Source: Phenylobacterium zucineum HLK1 (GTDB lineage Bacteria; Pseudomonadota; Alphaproteobacteria; Caulobacterales; Caulobacteraceae). From it: DNA of 64,000 nt. The notes beneath the pieces were generated by a model, which saw only the letters and a program-made list of their open reading frames with translations, made no database searches and was not told where the DNA came from. The stretch covers positions 868,001 through 932,000 of the forward strand of contig NC_011144.1 in NCBI RefSeq assembly GCF_000017265.1, in the 5' to 3' direction. Shown one piece after another: positions 39,550 through 48,066 of the stretch. The position numbers and the translations under genes are program-made. Position 1 is the stretch's first letter; every line of letters begins with the position of its first letter.

Positions 39550-41601
39550 ATGTCGCGCGCCCTTCTTTTCGCCGCCACCGCCGCCGCCGCCCTCGCCGCT
39601 GGCGCCGCCGCCGCCCAGGATCGCGGCGGGGAGCGGGAGGTGCGGGAGGTCGTGGTGACCGCCGCGCCCTACGCCGTGACCCTCGACTCGGCCACCACCA
39701 GCGTCGACATCCTCAAGCGCGACGAGCTCGACCAGGCGCCGTCGGGCGGCCTCGGCGACGTCTTGGCCGGGGTGGCCGGCGTGCGCTCCAGCGCCTTCGG
39801 CCCGGGCGCCAGCCGCCCGGTGATCCGCGGCCTGTCGGGTCCCCGCGTGCTGGTCCTCTCCAACGGCCTCGGCCAGGTCGACGCCAGCGCGCTCTCCCCC
39901 GACCACGCCGTGGCCACCGACCCCCAGGAGGCCGAGCGGATCGAGGTGCTGCGCGGCCCGTCCGCGCTCGCCTACGGCGGCTCGGCCATCGGCGGCGTGG
40001 TCAACATCATCGACGACCGGATCGCCGACGCCCCCGTCCCCGGCGTCGAGGGCCGACTGCTGGCCTCCGGCTCGACGGTGGACGAGGGCTGGACCGCCTC
40101 GGGCGCCCTGCGCGCGGGGGTCGGAAACTGGATCCTCAGCCTCGACGGCGTGCGCCGCCAGACGGACGACTACGATGTCCCCACCTCGCCGGAATCCCGC
40201 CGCCAGGTGGAGGCCGAGGGCGAGGCGTGGGGCGGTCCCGTCGGCTCCACGGTGGAGAACACCTTCACCGAACTCTCCGCCTACGGCGCCGGCCTCTCCT
40301 ACGTGGGCGAGCGCGGCTATCTCGGCGTCTCGGTGAAGCGGACCGAGACGACCTACGGCGTCCCCGGCCACGCCCACGAACACGAACATGAGGGCGAGGA
40401 GCCCGAGGACGACGGCGACGAACACGGCCACGAGGAGGGCGCCGTCGCGATCGACCTGGAGCAGACCCGCTACGACCTGCGCGGCGAGTACGCCCTGGAC
40501 CTCGGCCCGTTCGAGAAGGTCCGCTTCGCCGGCGGCTACGCCGACTACACCCACCAGGAGCTGGAGGGCGAGGCGGTCGGCACGACCTTCTCCTCCGAGG
40601 GCTGGGAAGGCCGGCTCGAGCTGATCCAGCCCGACCGGGGCGGCTGGCAGGGCGCGGTCGGCGTCCAGGCGCTGCGGCGCGACTTCGAAGCCGAGGGCGA
40701 GGAGGCCTTCGTGCCGCCCACCCGCACGACCGAGCTCGGCGTCTTCACCCTGCAGCGCTACGACCGCGACCGCTGGGGCGTGGAGGGCGGACTGCGGCTG
40801 GAGACCCGCGAGCTCGACAGCACGGTCGGCAAGCGCGACTTCACCGCCGTCTCGGCCTCGCTGGGCGGGTTCGTGCGTCCGGCGGACGGCTGGTTCTTCG
40901 CCCTCAGCGGCTCGCGCACCGAGCGCGCGCCCTCGCAGGAGGAGCTGTTCGCCGACGGCCCCCACCCGGCGACCCGCGCCTACGAACGCGGCGATGTCGG
41001 CCTCGACTCCGAGGTCTCCTACACCCTCGACTTCACCGGCCACTACGGCCGCGGCCGCTGGGACGTGGACGCCCACCTGTTCGCGGCGAGGTACGACGGC
41101 TTCATCGACCTGCTGCCGACCGGCGAGACCGACGAGGACTCCGAGCTGCCGGTCCACCAGTTCGTGCAGACCGACGCCACCTTCTACGGCGCCGAGATCG
41201 AGGGCTCGTACCGGCTGTGGGAGGAGGGCGCCCGCAGCTTCCGGCTCGAGGCCGCCGCCGACTACGTCCGCGGCAAGACCGACCTCGGCCCGCCGGCGCG
41301 CATCCCGCCGTGGTCGGTGGCCGGGCGCGGCGTCTTTGAGGGCGGCTGGTGGACGGGCCGGATCGAGGTCCGCCGCGTGGGCGATCAGGACCGGGTGGCG
41401 GCGCTTGAGCTGCCCACCGACGGCTACACCATGCTCAACGCCGGGCTGACCTTCCGTCCGCTGAAGGATCCCGGCTTCAAGGTCTTCGTCGAGGGCCGCA
41501 ACCTGACCGACGTGGAGGCGCGCGAGCACGCCTCGTTCCTGAAGGACATCGCGCCCCTGCCGGGCCGCAACCTCCGCGTCGGCGTGGGCTACCGGTTCTA
41601 G
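39550..41601 (+). CDS. Zinc-type TonB-dependent receptor (ZnuD-like)
   Basis: A 683-residue outer-membrane receptor. The signal peptide (1-23) ends A-A-A-A-Q-D. The TonB box is V-R-E-V-V-V-T-A. The plug has R-G-L-S-G-P-R-V-L-V-L-S-N-G and E-R-I-E-V-L-R-G-P-S-A-L-A-Y-G-G-S-A-I-G-G-V-V-N. The loop at about 278-300 is H/E/D-rich (G-H-A-H-E-H-E-H-E-G-E-E-P-E-D-D), as in ZnuD receptors where it captures zinc. The barrel ends G-V-G-Y-R-F. A Zur box lies just upstream and zur is divergent. ATG 39550 is chosen because the longer open frame runs backward through zur. Confidence 0.93.
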   Translation: MSRALLFAATAAAALAAGAAAAQDRGGEREVREVVVTAAPYAVTLDSATTSVDILKRDELDQAPSGGLGDVLAGVAGVRSSAFGPGASRPVIRGLSGPRVLVLSNGLGQVDASALSPDHAVATDPQEAERIEVLRGPSALAYGGSAIGGVVNIIDDRIADAPVPGVEGRLLASGSTVDEGWTASGALRAGVGNWILSLDGVRRQTDDYDVPTSPESRRQVEAEGEAWGGPVGSTVENTFTELSAYGAGLSYVGERGYLGVSVKRTETTYGVPGHAHEHEHEGEEPEDDGDEHGHEEGAVAIDLEQTRYDLRGEYALDLGPFEKVRFAGGYADYTHQELEGEAVGTTFSSEGWEGRLELIQPDRGGWQGAVGVQALRRDFEAEGEEAFVPPTRTTELGVFTLQRYDRDRWGVEGGLRLETRELDSTVGKRDFTAVSASLGGFVRPADGWFFALSGSRTERAPSQEELFADGPHPATRAYERGDVGLDSEVSYTLDFTGHYGRGRWDVDAHLFAARYDGFIDLLPTGETDEDSELPVHQFVQTDATFYGAEIEGSYRLWEEGARSFRLEAAADYVRGKTDLGPPARIPPWSVAGRGVFEGGWWTGRIEVRRVGDQDRVAALELPTDGYTMLNAGLTFRPLKDPGFKVFVEGRNLTDVEAREHASFLKDIAPLPGRNLRVGVGYRF

Positions 41602-41605
41602 GTCG

Positions 41606-42397
41606 TCAGCTGCGCCACTCGGCCAGCATCTGGCCGGTGGCGTCCTCGAACGCGACGCGGCCCAGCTCCACCCGCACGAGGCAGACGGGCCGCACGTCTG
41701 GGTGGCTGCTGCGGCAGGCGATCGGCTGCGGGCCCACCACCCGGCCCTCCAGCACCAGCCGGTAGCCGCCGGCGGAGGGCTCCTGGCCCTCGTCGAGCTT
41801 GCGCGTGACCTCGTAGGGCCTGTCGCCCCGGCGCAGCAGGCGCGAGCCCTCGGCGCCGAACGCCTGGGCCAGGCCCACCGTCTCGGGGGCCGGCGGTATG
41901 GCGGCCATCTCCGGCGCCGGGCGCGGCGGGCAGGTCTCGGCGTCGGTCCAGGGCCGGCGCAGCCAGAAGCCCTCGATCGACTCCACCGTCTCGCCGCCGA
42001 CCAGGTCGCGGGCCCACGCGGCCTCGGTCCAGACCTCGGGCTGGGCGGTCAGCCGCAGCGTGCGCCGCTCGGGATTCCAGGCGTAGCCGAGCCGCGGCCG
42101 CTCCTCGGGGCCCCAGCACCCCAGCGGCAGCCGGATCGTGAACCGGCGCCCCTCCAGGGCCGCGGCCGCCTCGGGATAGGTCCCGTTCGTGGCGGCGGCC
42201 GAGGCGGCGGCGCGCACGGCGTCCAGCAGTTCGGCCCGGCCCAGCGGCGGCGGCGGCGTGGGGATCGACGGCTGCGCGGGCGCGGGGACCGGCTGCGGCG
42301 CAGGCTCGGCGGTCTCCGGGCGGTCGCACGCGGACGCGGCGAGGGCGAGGAGGGCGGCGCAACCCAGGCGCCGCGAAGTCCCGTCTGCTCGGCTCAT
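41606..42397 (-). CDS. Putative lipoprotein of unknown function (263 aa)
   Basis: I do not recognise a family. The signal sequence (1-24) has a lipobox-like L-A-L-A-A-S-A-C, so the mature protein is probably anchored by the cysteine near residue 24. A Pro-rich linker (30-50) follows. The rest contains several cysteines, W-G-P-E-E-R-P-R-L-G-Y-A-W-N-P-E-R-R-T-L-R and a repeated W-T-E/W-T-D pattern, likely a beta-rich domain. The C-terminus has V-C-L-V-R-V-E-L-G-R-V-A-F. ATG 42397 is preferred because the longer frame puts charged residues before the signal. It ends 4 bp from the receptor stop. Confidence 0.7.
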   Translation of the reverse strand: MSRADGTSRRLGCAALLALAASACDRPETAEPAPQPVPAPAQPSIPTPPPPLGRAELLDAVRAAASAAATNGTYPEAAAALEGRRFTIRLPLGCWGPEERPRLGYAWNPERRTLRLTAQPEVWTEAAWARDLVGGETVESIEGFWLRRPWTDAETCPPRPAPEMAAIPPAPETVGLAQAFGAEGSRLLRRGDRPYEVTRKLDEGQEPSAGGYRLVLEGRVVGPQPIACRSSHPDVRPVCLVRVELGRVAFEDATGQMLAEWRS

Positions 42398-42442
42398 ACG
42401 GCGACGATAGCAGCCCGGGCGCGGCTGGCCTACTTTGCGCCG

Positions 42443-43753
42443 ATGACCTTCGACCAAATCGCCGCGCTGACCGTGCTTGTCGCCGTCGTGGCGGCCCTGA
42501 TCTGGGGCAAGCTGCGGTCCGACGTGGTGGCGCTGGCGGGCGCGGCCGCCCTGCTGGGCCTGGGCGTGGTGCGCCCGGTGGAGGCCCAGAGCGCCTTCGC
42601 GAGCCCGGCCCTGATCGCGCTCGCCTCGCTGTTCGTCATCGCCTACGCGATGGAGCTGTCGGGCCTGCTGGACGCGGTGATCCGGCTCGCCATCCGTCTC
42701 TGCCGGCGGCTGGGCGCGCTCGGCCTCTGGCTGGTGATCCTGTTCTGCGGCGCCGCCTCCGCCTTCCTGAACAACACGCCCATCGTGGTGCTGGCCGCGC
42801 CGGTGGTGCGCGACGTGGCGATCTCCCAGAACCTGCCGCCCAAGCGGTTCCTGATCCCGCTCTCGTACGTCACCATCCTGGGCGGCGCCTGCACCCTGAT
42901 CGGCACGTCCACCAACCTGCTGGTCAACGACATGGCCCGCAGCGCCGGCCAGCCCACCTTCAACCTGTTCGACATCACCCCCGTGGCCCTGGTGATCGGC
43001 GCGGTCGGCGGCCTCTACCTGCTGCTCTTCGCGCCCCGGCTGCTGCGCGACGGCGAGGGCGGGGCCGACATCCCCTACGACCAGGCGGTGCGCGACGCGG
43101 CCGCCAGCGGCAACGGCACCATCGGCGACGCCAGCCTGTTCGCCGAGAGCCGCAGCCTGGACCTGCCGCGGGGGCTCGCCGCCTTGGGGGTGTTCGTCGC
43201 AGTCATCGTGGTGGCGGCCATGGGCTATGCGCCGATCGCCGCCTCGGCCTTCACCGGCGCGGTCCTCCTGGTGCTCACCCGGGTCATCAGTGCGGACGAG
43301 GCCTACCGGGGGCTTCGGCCGCAGATCCTTCTGCTGATCGCCGGCATGGTCGTCGTGGGCCTGTCGCTGGAGGTCACCGGCCTGGCGGCCACGGCGACCT
43401 CGGCGCTGACCGCGGTGGTCGGAGGGCTGGGGCCGCTCGCGACGCTGGCGGTGCTCTACGGCCTGACCCTGTTCCTGACCGAGATCCTGTCGAACGCCGC
43501 CGTCGCGGTGCTGCTCACGCCGGTCGCGGTGGCCTTGGCCGAGACCCTCGGCGTCAGCCCGCAGCCGTTCATCGTCGCCGTGATGATGGCGGCGAGCGCC
43601 GCGTTCGCGACCCCCTTCGGCTACCAGACCAACGTGCTGGTCTTCGAAATGGGCCGCTACAACTACATGGATTTCGTTCGGATCGGCCTGCCGCTGAACT
43701 TCGTGACCTGGGCGGCGGGCGTCGCCGCCATCCCGGTTTTCTTCCCGTTCTAG
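42443..43753 (+). CDS. SLC13 family anion/sodium symporter-like permease
   Basis: A 436-residue inner-membrane protein with about 11 hydrophobic segments. C-G-A-A-S-A-F-L-N-N-T-P-I-V-V (about 97-112) and S-Y-V-T-I-L-G-G-A-C-T-L-I-G-T-S-T-N-L (about 138-156) are the first inverted-repeat pair of the substrate and sodium site. T-E-I-L-S-N-A-A-V-A-V-L-L-T-P and F-A-T-P-F-G-Y-Q-T-N are their second copies. No TrkA-C (RCK) domains separate the halves. Substrates are usually dicarboxylates or sulfate. It is divergent from the lipoprotein gene (46-bp gap). Confidence 0.93.
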   Translation: MTFDQIAALTVLVAVVAALIWGKLRSDVVALAGAAALLGLGVVRPVEAQSAFASPALIALASLFVIAYAMELSGLLDAVIRLAIRLCRRLGALGLWLVILFCGAASAFLNNTPIVVLAAPVVRDVAISQNLPPKRFLIPLSYVTILGGACTLIGTSTNLLVNDMARSAGQPTFNLFDITPVALVIGAVGGLYLLLFAPRLLRDGEGGADIPYDQAVRDAAASGNGTIGDASLFAESRSLDLPRGLAALGVFVAVIVVAAMGYAPIAASAFTGAVLLVLTRVISADEAYRGLRPQILLLIAGMVVVGLSLEVTGLAATATSALTAVVGGLGPLATLAVLYGLTLFLTEILSNAAVAVLLTPVAVALAETLGVSPQPFIVAVMMAASAAFATPFGYQTNVLVFEMGRYNYMDFVRIGLPLNFVTWAAGVAAIPVFFPF

Positions 43754-43789
43754 GCGCGGCTCGCCCGGCGAAGGCGGGGCGCAAACGAA

Positions 43790-43819
43790 GGCGCCGGCCC
43801 CCTCGCAGGGACCGGCGCC
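43790..43819. terminator. Hairpin between SLC13 permease and DUF4167 genes
   Basis: GGCGCCGGCCC paired with GGGACCGGCGCC gives an 11-bp stem with one mismatch. It lies between convergent gene ends (43753 and 43844). On the minus strand it is followed by TTCGTTTG, so it may end the DUF4167 transcript. Confidence 0.6.
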
Positions 43820-43843
43820 AAGAAACGTCAGCCTCAGGCGGCC

Positions 43844-44794
43844 TCAGGCCTCTTCGGTCTCGCCGCCCGGTGCGCCTTCGCCGGCCTCGAAGCTGCGCGG
43901 GCGCCGGCGCCGGCGCGGGGCCGGGCGCTCCTCGCCCTCGGCCGCCTCGGGACGGATTTCCGGCCGGACCTGCAGGAAGGCCGGCGCATGGCTTTCGCCG
44001 CCCTCGGCGTCGCGCAGCACCGGGCCGCGCTCCTCGCCGAGACCCGGCCCGCCCTGCGGCTCGACCACGGCCAGCGGATCCCGCTCGGGCCGCTCGGCGC
44101 GGTCCCGGCGCTCGCCGTCCTCGCCGCGGGGGCGCTCGTCGCGGTCGCGGCGGTCGCGCCAGCGGTCACGGCGGTCGCGGCGGCCTTCGCCCTCGCCCTG
44201 AGCCTGACCTTGAGCCTGGCCCTGACCTTGGCCCTGACCTTGGCCCTGGGCCTGACCTTGGCCCTGGCGGTCGTCGCGGTCACGGTCGCGGCGGCCTTCG
44301 CCCCCATCCCGGTCGCGGTCGCGGCCACGGTCGCGCTCGCGGCCCTGCCATTCGCCGCCGCGTTCGCGGTCCCGGCCGCGGCCCTGGCCGCCCTCGCGGG
44401 TCTCGCCGTCGCCCTGGCTCTCGGCGCTCTCGTCGGCGGCCTCGGCCTGGGCCTGGACGCTCTCGTCCTCGAAGTCGATGTCGTAGCCCGAGGCGAACTG
44501 GTCGCGCCCCAGGATCTCGGCCGCCGGACGCTGGGGCTGGATGGCCCGCAGCAGGCGGAAATAGTGTTCGGCGTGCTGGAGGTAGTTCTCGGCCAGCACG
44601 CGGTCGCCGGACGACGTCGCATCGCGCGCGAGCTGCTGGTACTTCTCGAAGACGTGCTGGGCGTTGCCCCGCACCTTCACGCCGTCAGGCCCGTTCGAAT
44701 CGAACGCCCGGTTGGCGTTCTGCGGCTTGTTGCCGCCGCCGCCACCGCCGCGATTACGCCCGCGCTGACGCTTCATACCCTTGAAATCTCTCAT
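43844..44794 (-). CDS. DUF4167 protein with repetitive Gly/Gln region
   Basis: A 316-residue protein. The conserved DUF4167 part (about 1-105) starts K-R-Q-R-G-R-N-R-G and contains F-D-S-N-G-P-D-G-V-K-V-R-G-N-A-Q-H-V-F-E-K-Y-Q-Q-L-A-R-D-A, then A-E-N-Y-L-Q-H-A-E-H-Y-F-R-L. The basic start suggests RNA or nucleic-acid binding. The remaining two thirds are R/D/E-rich and disordered, including a Q-G-Q-G-Q-A-Q-G tract (about 176-203) from a DNA minisatellite. The family is restricted to alphaproteobacteria, with unknown role. It lies upstream of a 244-bp gap before prmC. Confidence 0.9.
   Translation of the reverse strand: MRDFKGMKRQRGRNRGGGGGGNKPQNANRAFDSNGPDGVKVRGNAQHVFEKYQQLARDATSSGDRVLAENYLQHAEHYFRLLRAIQPQRPAAEILGRDQFASGYDIDFEDESVQAQAEAADESAESQGDGETREGGQGRGRDRERGGEWQGRERDRGRDRDRDGGEGRRDRDRDDRQGQGQAQGQGQGQGQGQAQGQAQGEGEGRRDRRDRWRDRRDRDERPRGEDGERRDRAERPERDPLAVVEPQGGPGLGEERGPVLRDAEGGESHAPAFLQVRPEIRPEAAEGEERPAPRRRRRPRSFEAGEGAPGGETEEA
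44195..44268. repeat. GC-rich minisatellite inside the DUF4167 gene
   Basis: Units of the form CCTGACCTTGGC and CCTGAGCCTTGAGC, each about 12 nt, follow one another six or so times with small variations. They encode Q-G-Q or A-Q-G-Q units on the minus strand. Unit length is a multiple of three, so copy-number change would keep the frame. Confidence 0.7.
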
Positions 44795-45038
44795 AATCGA
44801 AAACCGATCGGCTCTTCCTTGAGCGCCCCTAGGCGGCTTGCCTTCGCGTGCGGGCGTTCGCCCGGGTCTGTGAATTGAAGACGCTGCTGTTCCCCGTCTT
44901 CCGCCCGGAAGCTTCCAGCGAGAGGCTCGTTTCGAAGCGTCGCGCCTGCCGGGGCTGGCGGGCGTCCTTCATCGGGACGCGTCTGCCTTAACACCGGCGA
45001 TTTGGGTGGAGACATCCAACGATGTAGCGAGTCAGGTG

Positions 45039-45902
45039 CTAGTTTCCAAGGGGTTTCTTCGCACCCGCGACGACCCGGTCGCGGTCGGCCAGGTCGCGGA
45101 TCGTGCGCACGTCCTCGGCCCCCGCGGCGCGGAACAGCGCCTCGACGGCGTCCTTCTGGTCGTAGCCGATCTCCACCGCGAAGCGCCCGCCGGGCTTCAG
45201 CACGCGCACGATCTCGGGGGCCAGGATGCGGTAGGCGTCCAGCCCGTCGGCGCCGCCTTCCAGGGCCAGCCGCGGCTCGTAGTCCTTCACCTCGGGCTCG
45301 AGGGTCTCCAGCACGTCGCTGGCGATGTAGGGCGGGTTCGAGACCACCAGGTCGAAGGCGCTGTCCCCCAGGCCCGCCGTCCAGTCGCCGCGCAGCAGGG
45401 CCGTCCGCCCGGCCAGGCCCAGGGCCGCGGCGTTGTCGCGCGCCACCGCCAGGGCTTCCTCCGAGGCGTCGATCCCCAGGCCCTTGGCCGCCGGCCGCTC
45501 GGCCAGGATCGCCAGCAGGATGGCGCCCGAGCCGACACCCAGGTCCAGCACCGACCACGGAGCGTGCTCGGGGAAGGCCTTCAGCGCCACGTCCACGACG
45601 GTCTCGGTGTCTGGGCGCGGGGTCAGCACGTCGGGCGTCACCCGCAGCATGATCTTCCAGAAGCCCTTGCGGCCCAGGATGTGGCTGACCGGCTCGCGCT
45701 TCTCCCGCCGCGCCAGATAGTCCTGCAGTCTCGCCTCCTGCTCGGGGGTCAGCGGCCGGTAGGGATCGGTGACGATGTCGGCGCGGGTGGCGTCGGCGGC
45801 CGCTTCCACCAGCAGGCGCGCGTCGATCACCGGGCCAGCGAGGCCGGCGGCCTCCAGGCGCTGCTTGGCCTGGCTCCACGCCTGGACGAGGTTCAGGCCC
45901 AT
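45039..45902 (-). CDS. prmC: PrmC peptide chain release factor N5-glutamine methyltransferase
   Basis: A 287-residue SAM-dependent enzyme that methylates the GGQ glutamine of release factors. The N-terminal helical domain (1-75) ends with P-V-S-H-I-L-G-R-K-G-F-W (71-82). The SAM motif is L-D-L-G-V-G-S-G-A-I-L-L (119-130), with D at G-I-D-A-S. The catalytic N-P-P-Y is at 189-192. It overlaps the MOSC gene by 10 bp, which favours one transcript. The usual neighbour prfA is 4.8 kb away in the same orientation. Confidence 0.96.
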   Translation of the reverse strand: MGLNLVQAWSQAKQRLEAAGLAGPVIDARLLVEAAADATRADIVTDPYRPLTPEQEARLQDYLARREKREPVSHILGRKGFWKIMLRVTPDVLTPRPDTETVVDVALKAFPEHAPWSVLDLGVGSGAILLAILAERPAAKGLGIDASEEALAVARDNAAALGLAGRTALLRGDWTAGLGDSAFDLVVSNPPYIASDVLETLEPEVKDYEPRLALEGGADGLDAYRILAPEIVRVLKPGGRFAVEIGYDQKDAVEALFRAAGAEDVRTIRDLADRDRVVAGAKKPLGN

Positions 45903-46693
45903 TCCGGCGCCCTCGCGGGTTCGTCCTCGATGGCGGGGCCCGCCACCGCATCGCCCAGGCTCACGACCCCCTCGGCCGTGACGTTCAGATAGATTCCGCA
46001 GTTCATGTGCCCGTAGTTGTCGAACAGCGCCTTGACGACGTCGAGGTCCCGCTCGCCCGTCGCCGGGTCCACGTGCGTGGCGGCGCAGCGGACGATCGGC
46101 TTGAAGACGGTGGCGCGGGCCCAGCCCAGCATCAGCGGCCCGCCGGTCCAGTCGTTCTCCACCCAGGCCGGCCAGCCGTCGACATAGACGTTGGCGCGGA
46201 AGCGCGACGGGTCCAGCTCGACGCCCATCCGGCGCGACAGGTCGCGCACGCTGGCGAGGTTGATCACCGAGACCTGGCCCTTGGGATGGTCGGTGAAGCG
46301 GAAGCCCGCTCCGGACTCCACCACCTTCAGCGGGCCCCTCGCGTCCTCGCCCAGCAGGGCCGTCAGCCAGGCGGCGAACGCCTCGCGCCCGGCTGGTTCG
46401 TGCAGCGAGCCGGCGAAGTCCGGCGCGCCCGGGGCCTCGGCTGTCATCACCCCGCTCGCCGCGTCGTAGCGCGTCCGCGCCGCGGCGACCCTGGGGATGT
46501 TCATCAGCACCGTGAACTTGGTCTTCGGCAGGAAGGCGGGCGCGGCCGGGTCGTGGCCCGACGGGCCGTTCTCGACCGCGAAGATGCGGTCGTGCGGGAA
46601 GCCCTCGCCGGGGGCGAGCCGCACCCGGTCCAGGGGTTCGGGCGTGAAGCCCTTCACGGGATGGCGGTAGATCGCCGCGACGTGGCCGTTCAT
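45893..46693 (-). CDS. MOSC-domain protein
   Basis: A 266-residue protein with the N-terminal MOSC_N beta barrel (A-A-I-Y-R-H-P-V-K-G-F-T-P-E, 6-19) and a MOSC domain (about 115-250). Within it lie G-A-G-F-R-F-T-D, S-V-I-N-L-A-S-V and R-C-A-A-T-H-V-D-P-A-T-G-E-R-D, where the cysteine is the conserved MOSC residue near 220. MOSC proteins handle molybdenum cofactor sulfur, as in mARC-type reductases. Substrate and partner are unknown. The frame extends upstream, but ATG 46693 gives the family N-terminus. It is divergent from the YihY gene. Confidence 0.88.
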   Translation of the reverse strand: MNGHVAAIYRHPVKGFTPEPLDRVRLAPGEGFPHDRIFAVENGPSGHDPAAPAFLPKTKFTVLMNIPRVAAARTRYDAASGVMTAEAPGAPDFAGSLHEPAGREAFAAWLTALLGEDARGPLKVVESGAGFRFTDHPKGQVSVINLASVRDLSRRMGVELDPSRFRANVYVDGWPAWVENDWTGGPLMLGWARATVFKPIVRCAATHVDPATGERDLDVVKALFDNYGHMNCGIYLNVTAEGVVSLGDAVAGPAIEDEPARAPEWA

Positions 46694-46796
46694 GGTCGCC
46701 GCTTGTGGCCGATGCCGGCCGCAGCCACAACCCGGCTCGATGGGAACGCGACGAGGCGTCGCCGGGTTTGGCCAAGCGCCGCCGTCGGAGGGCCGG

Positions 46797-48032
46797 ATGA
46801 CTGAGGGCGCCGCCCCGCCAAAGCCGAAGCGAGACCTGGGCGCCCTGGCCCGGGGCCTGGCGCCGTGGGCGCTCGCCGCCGCGGTGGCCGCCGCCTGGGT
46901 CGGCACGGCCAGGCCCCGGCCCGCGGACGCAGCCGGCCTCAGCCAGGAGAAGCTCGCCACCCCCGCCGACTTCGAGGCCGCCGAGCCCGGCCGGGGCCGG
47001 CTGGCGCACGCGCCGCACGCCATCCCCTGGCGTGGCTGGAAGGACATCCTCTGGCGCACCTGGCGCAGCATCAACGCCGACCGGATGATCTTCGTGGCCG
47101 GCAGCATCACCTTCTTCACCCTGCTGGCGATCTTCCCCGCCCTGGGGGCCTTCGTCTCGATCTACGGCCTGATCGCCGACGTCGCGGCCGTGAACGACCA
47201 GCTGGCCCAGCTCTCCCTAGTGTTCCCCGCCGAGGTGGTCCGCATCGTCGGCGAGCAGATGATGCGGCTGGCGACCGAGCGGAGCGCGAACCTCTCGGTC
47301 GCCTTCCTGGTCAGCCTGCTGCTGTCGATCTGGACCGCCAACGCCGGCATGAAGGCGCTCTTCGACGGCCTCAACATCGCCTACGGCGAAACCGAGACCC
47401 GCAACTTCTTCTACCGGACGGCGCTGACCTACGCCTTCACCCTGGCCTTCCTGCTGTTCATCACGCTGGTCAGCGCCATCCTGGTGGCGGCGCCCATCGC
47501 CCTGAAGACGTTCGGCCTGCGCTCGGGCTGGATGTTCGGGGTCCGCTGGCTGGCGCTGTTCTTCGTGGCCGCCGCCGCCTTCTCGGTCGCGTACCGCTTC
47601 GGCCCCTGCCGCCGGCGGGCGCGCTGGCGCTGGGTGACCTGGGGCGCGGTGGTCGCCGCGGTTCTGTGGATGGCCGGGTCGGCGGGCTTCTCCTGGTACG
47701 TCAACAACATCGCCCACCTGCAGGTGACCTACGGCTCGCTGGGCGCGGCGATCGGCTTCATGCTGTGGGTCTGGTTCTCGGTGCTGGTGGTGCTGACGGG
47801 CGCCGAGCTGAACGCCGAGATCGAGCACCAGACCGCGGTCGATTCCACCGTCGGGCCGCCCAAGCCCATGGGCGAGCGGGGCGCGGTGATGGCCGATTCC
47901 GTCGGCCTGCGGTTCATCGGGGTGCGCAAGGGCGCGCGCCTGCTCTGGGCCGACGTGCGCCGCCAGGGCGCCAACCTCCTGCGGCGCGACCGCGCCCCGC
48001 CGCCTCTGGCGAAGCGCGGCGACGGCCCCTAA
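46797..48032 (+). CDS. YihY/BrkB family membrane protein
   Basis: A 411-residue inner-membrane protein. An extra N-terminal hydrophobic stretch (about 16-34) precedes the YihY core of six helices (about 95-345). Core motifs include F-V-A-G-S-I-T-F-F-T-L-L-A-I-F-P-A-L-G-A, S-I-W-T-A-N-A-G-M-K-A-L-F-D-G-L-N-I-A-Y and Y-G-S-L-G-A-A-I-G-F-M-L-W-V-W. The C-terminus is basic and cytoplasmic. Once mis-called ribonuclease BN, the family is now treated as a membrane protein of unknown, possibly transport, function. GGAGGG precedes ATG 46797. The next gene starts 34 bp after the stop. Confidence 0.92.
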   Translation: MTEGAAPPKPKRDLGALARGLAPWALAAAVAAAWVGTARPRPADAAGLSQEKLATPADFEAAEPGRGRLAHAPHAIPWRGWKDILWRTWRSINADRMIFVAGSITFFTLLAIFPALGAFVSIYGLIADVAAVNDQLAQLSLVFPAEVVRIVGEQMMRLATERSANLSVAFLVSLLLSIWTANAGMKALFDGLNIAYGETETRNFFYRTALTYAFTLAFLLFITLVSAILVAAPIALKTFGLRSGWMFGVRWLALFFVAAAAFSVAYRFGPCRRRARWRWVTWGAVVAAVLWMAGSAGFSWYVNNIAHLQVTYGSLGAAIGFMLWVWFSVLVVLTGAELNAEIEHQTAVDSTVGPPKPMGERGAVMADSVGLRFIGVRKGARLLWADVRRQGANLLRRDRAPPPLAKRGDGP

Positions 48033-48066
48033 GGTGCGCCGCCGGGCGGACGCGGTAGGGATCGAG

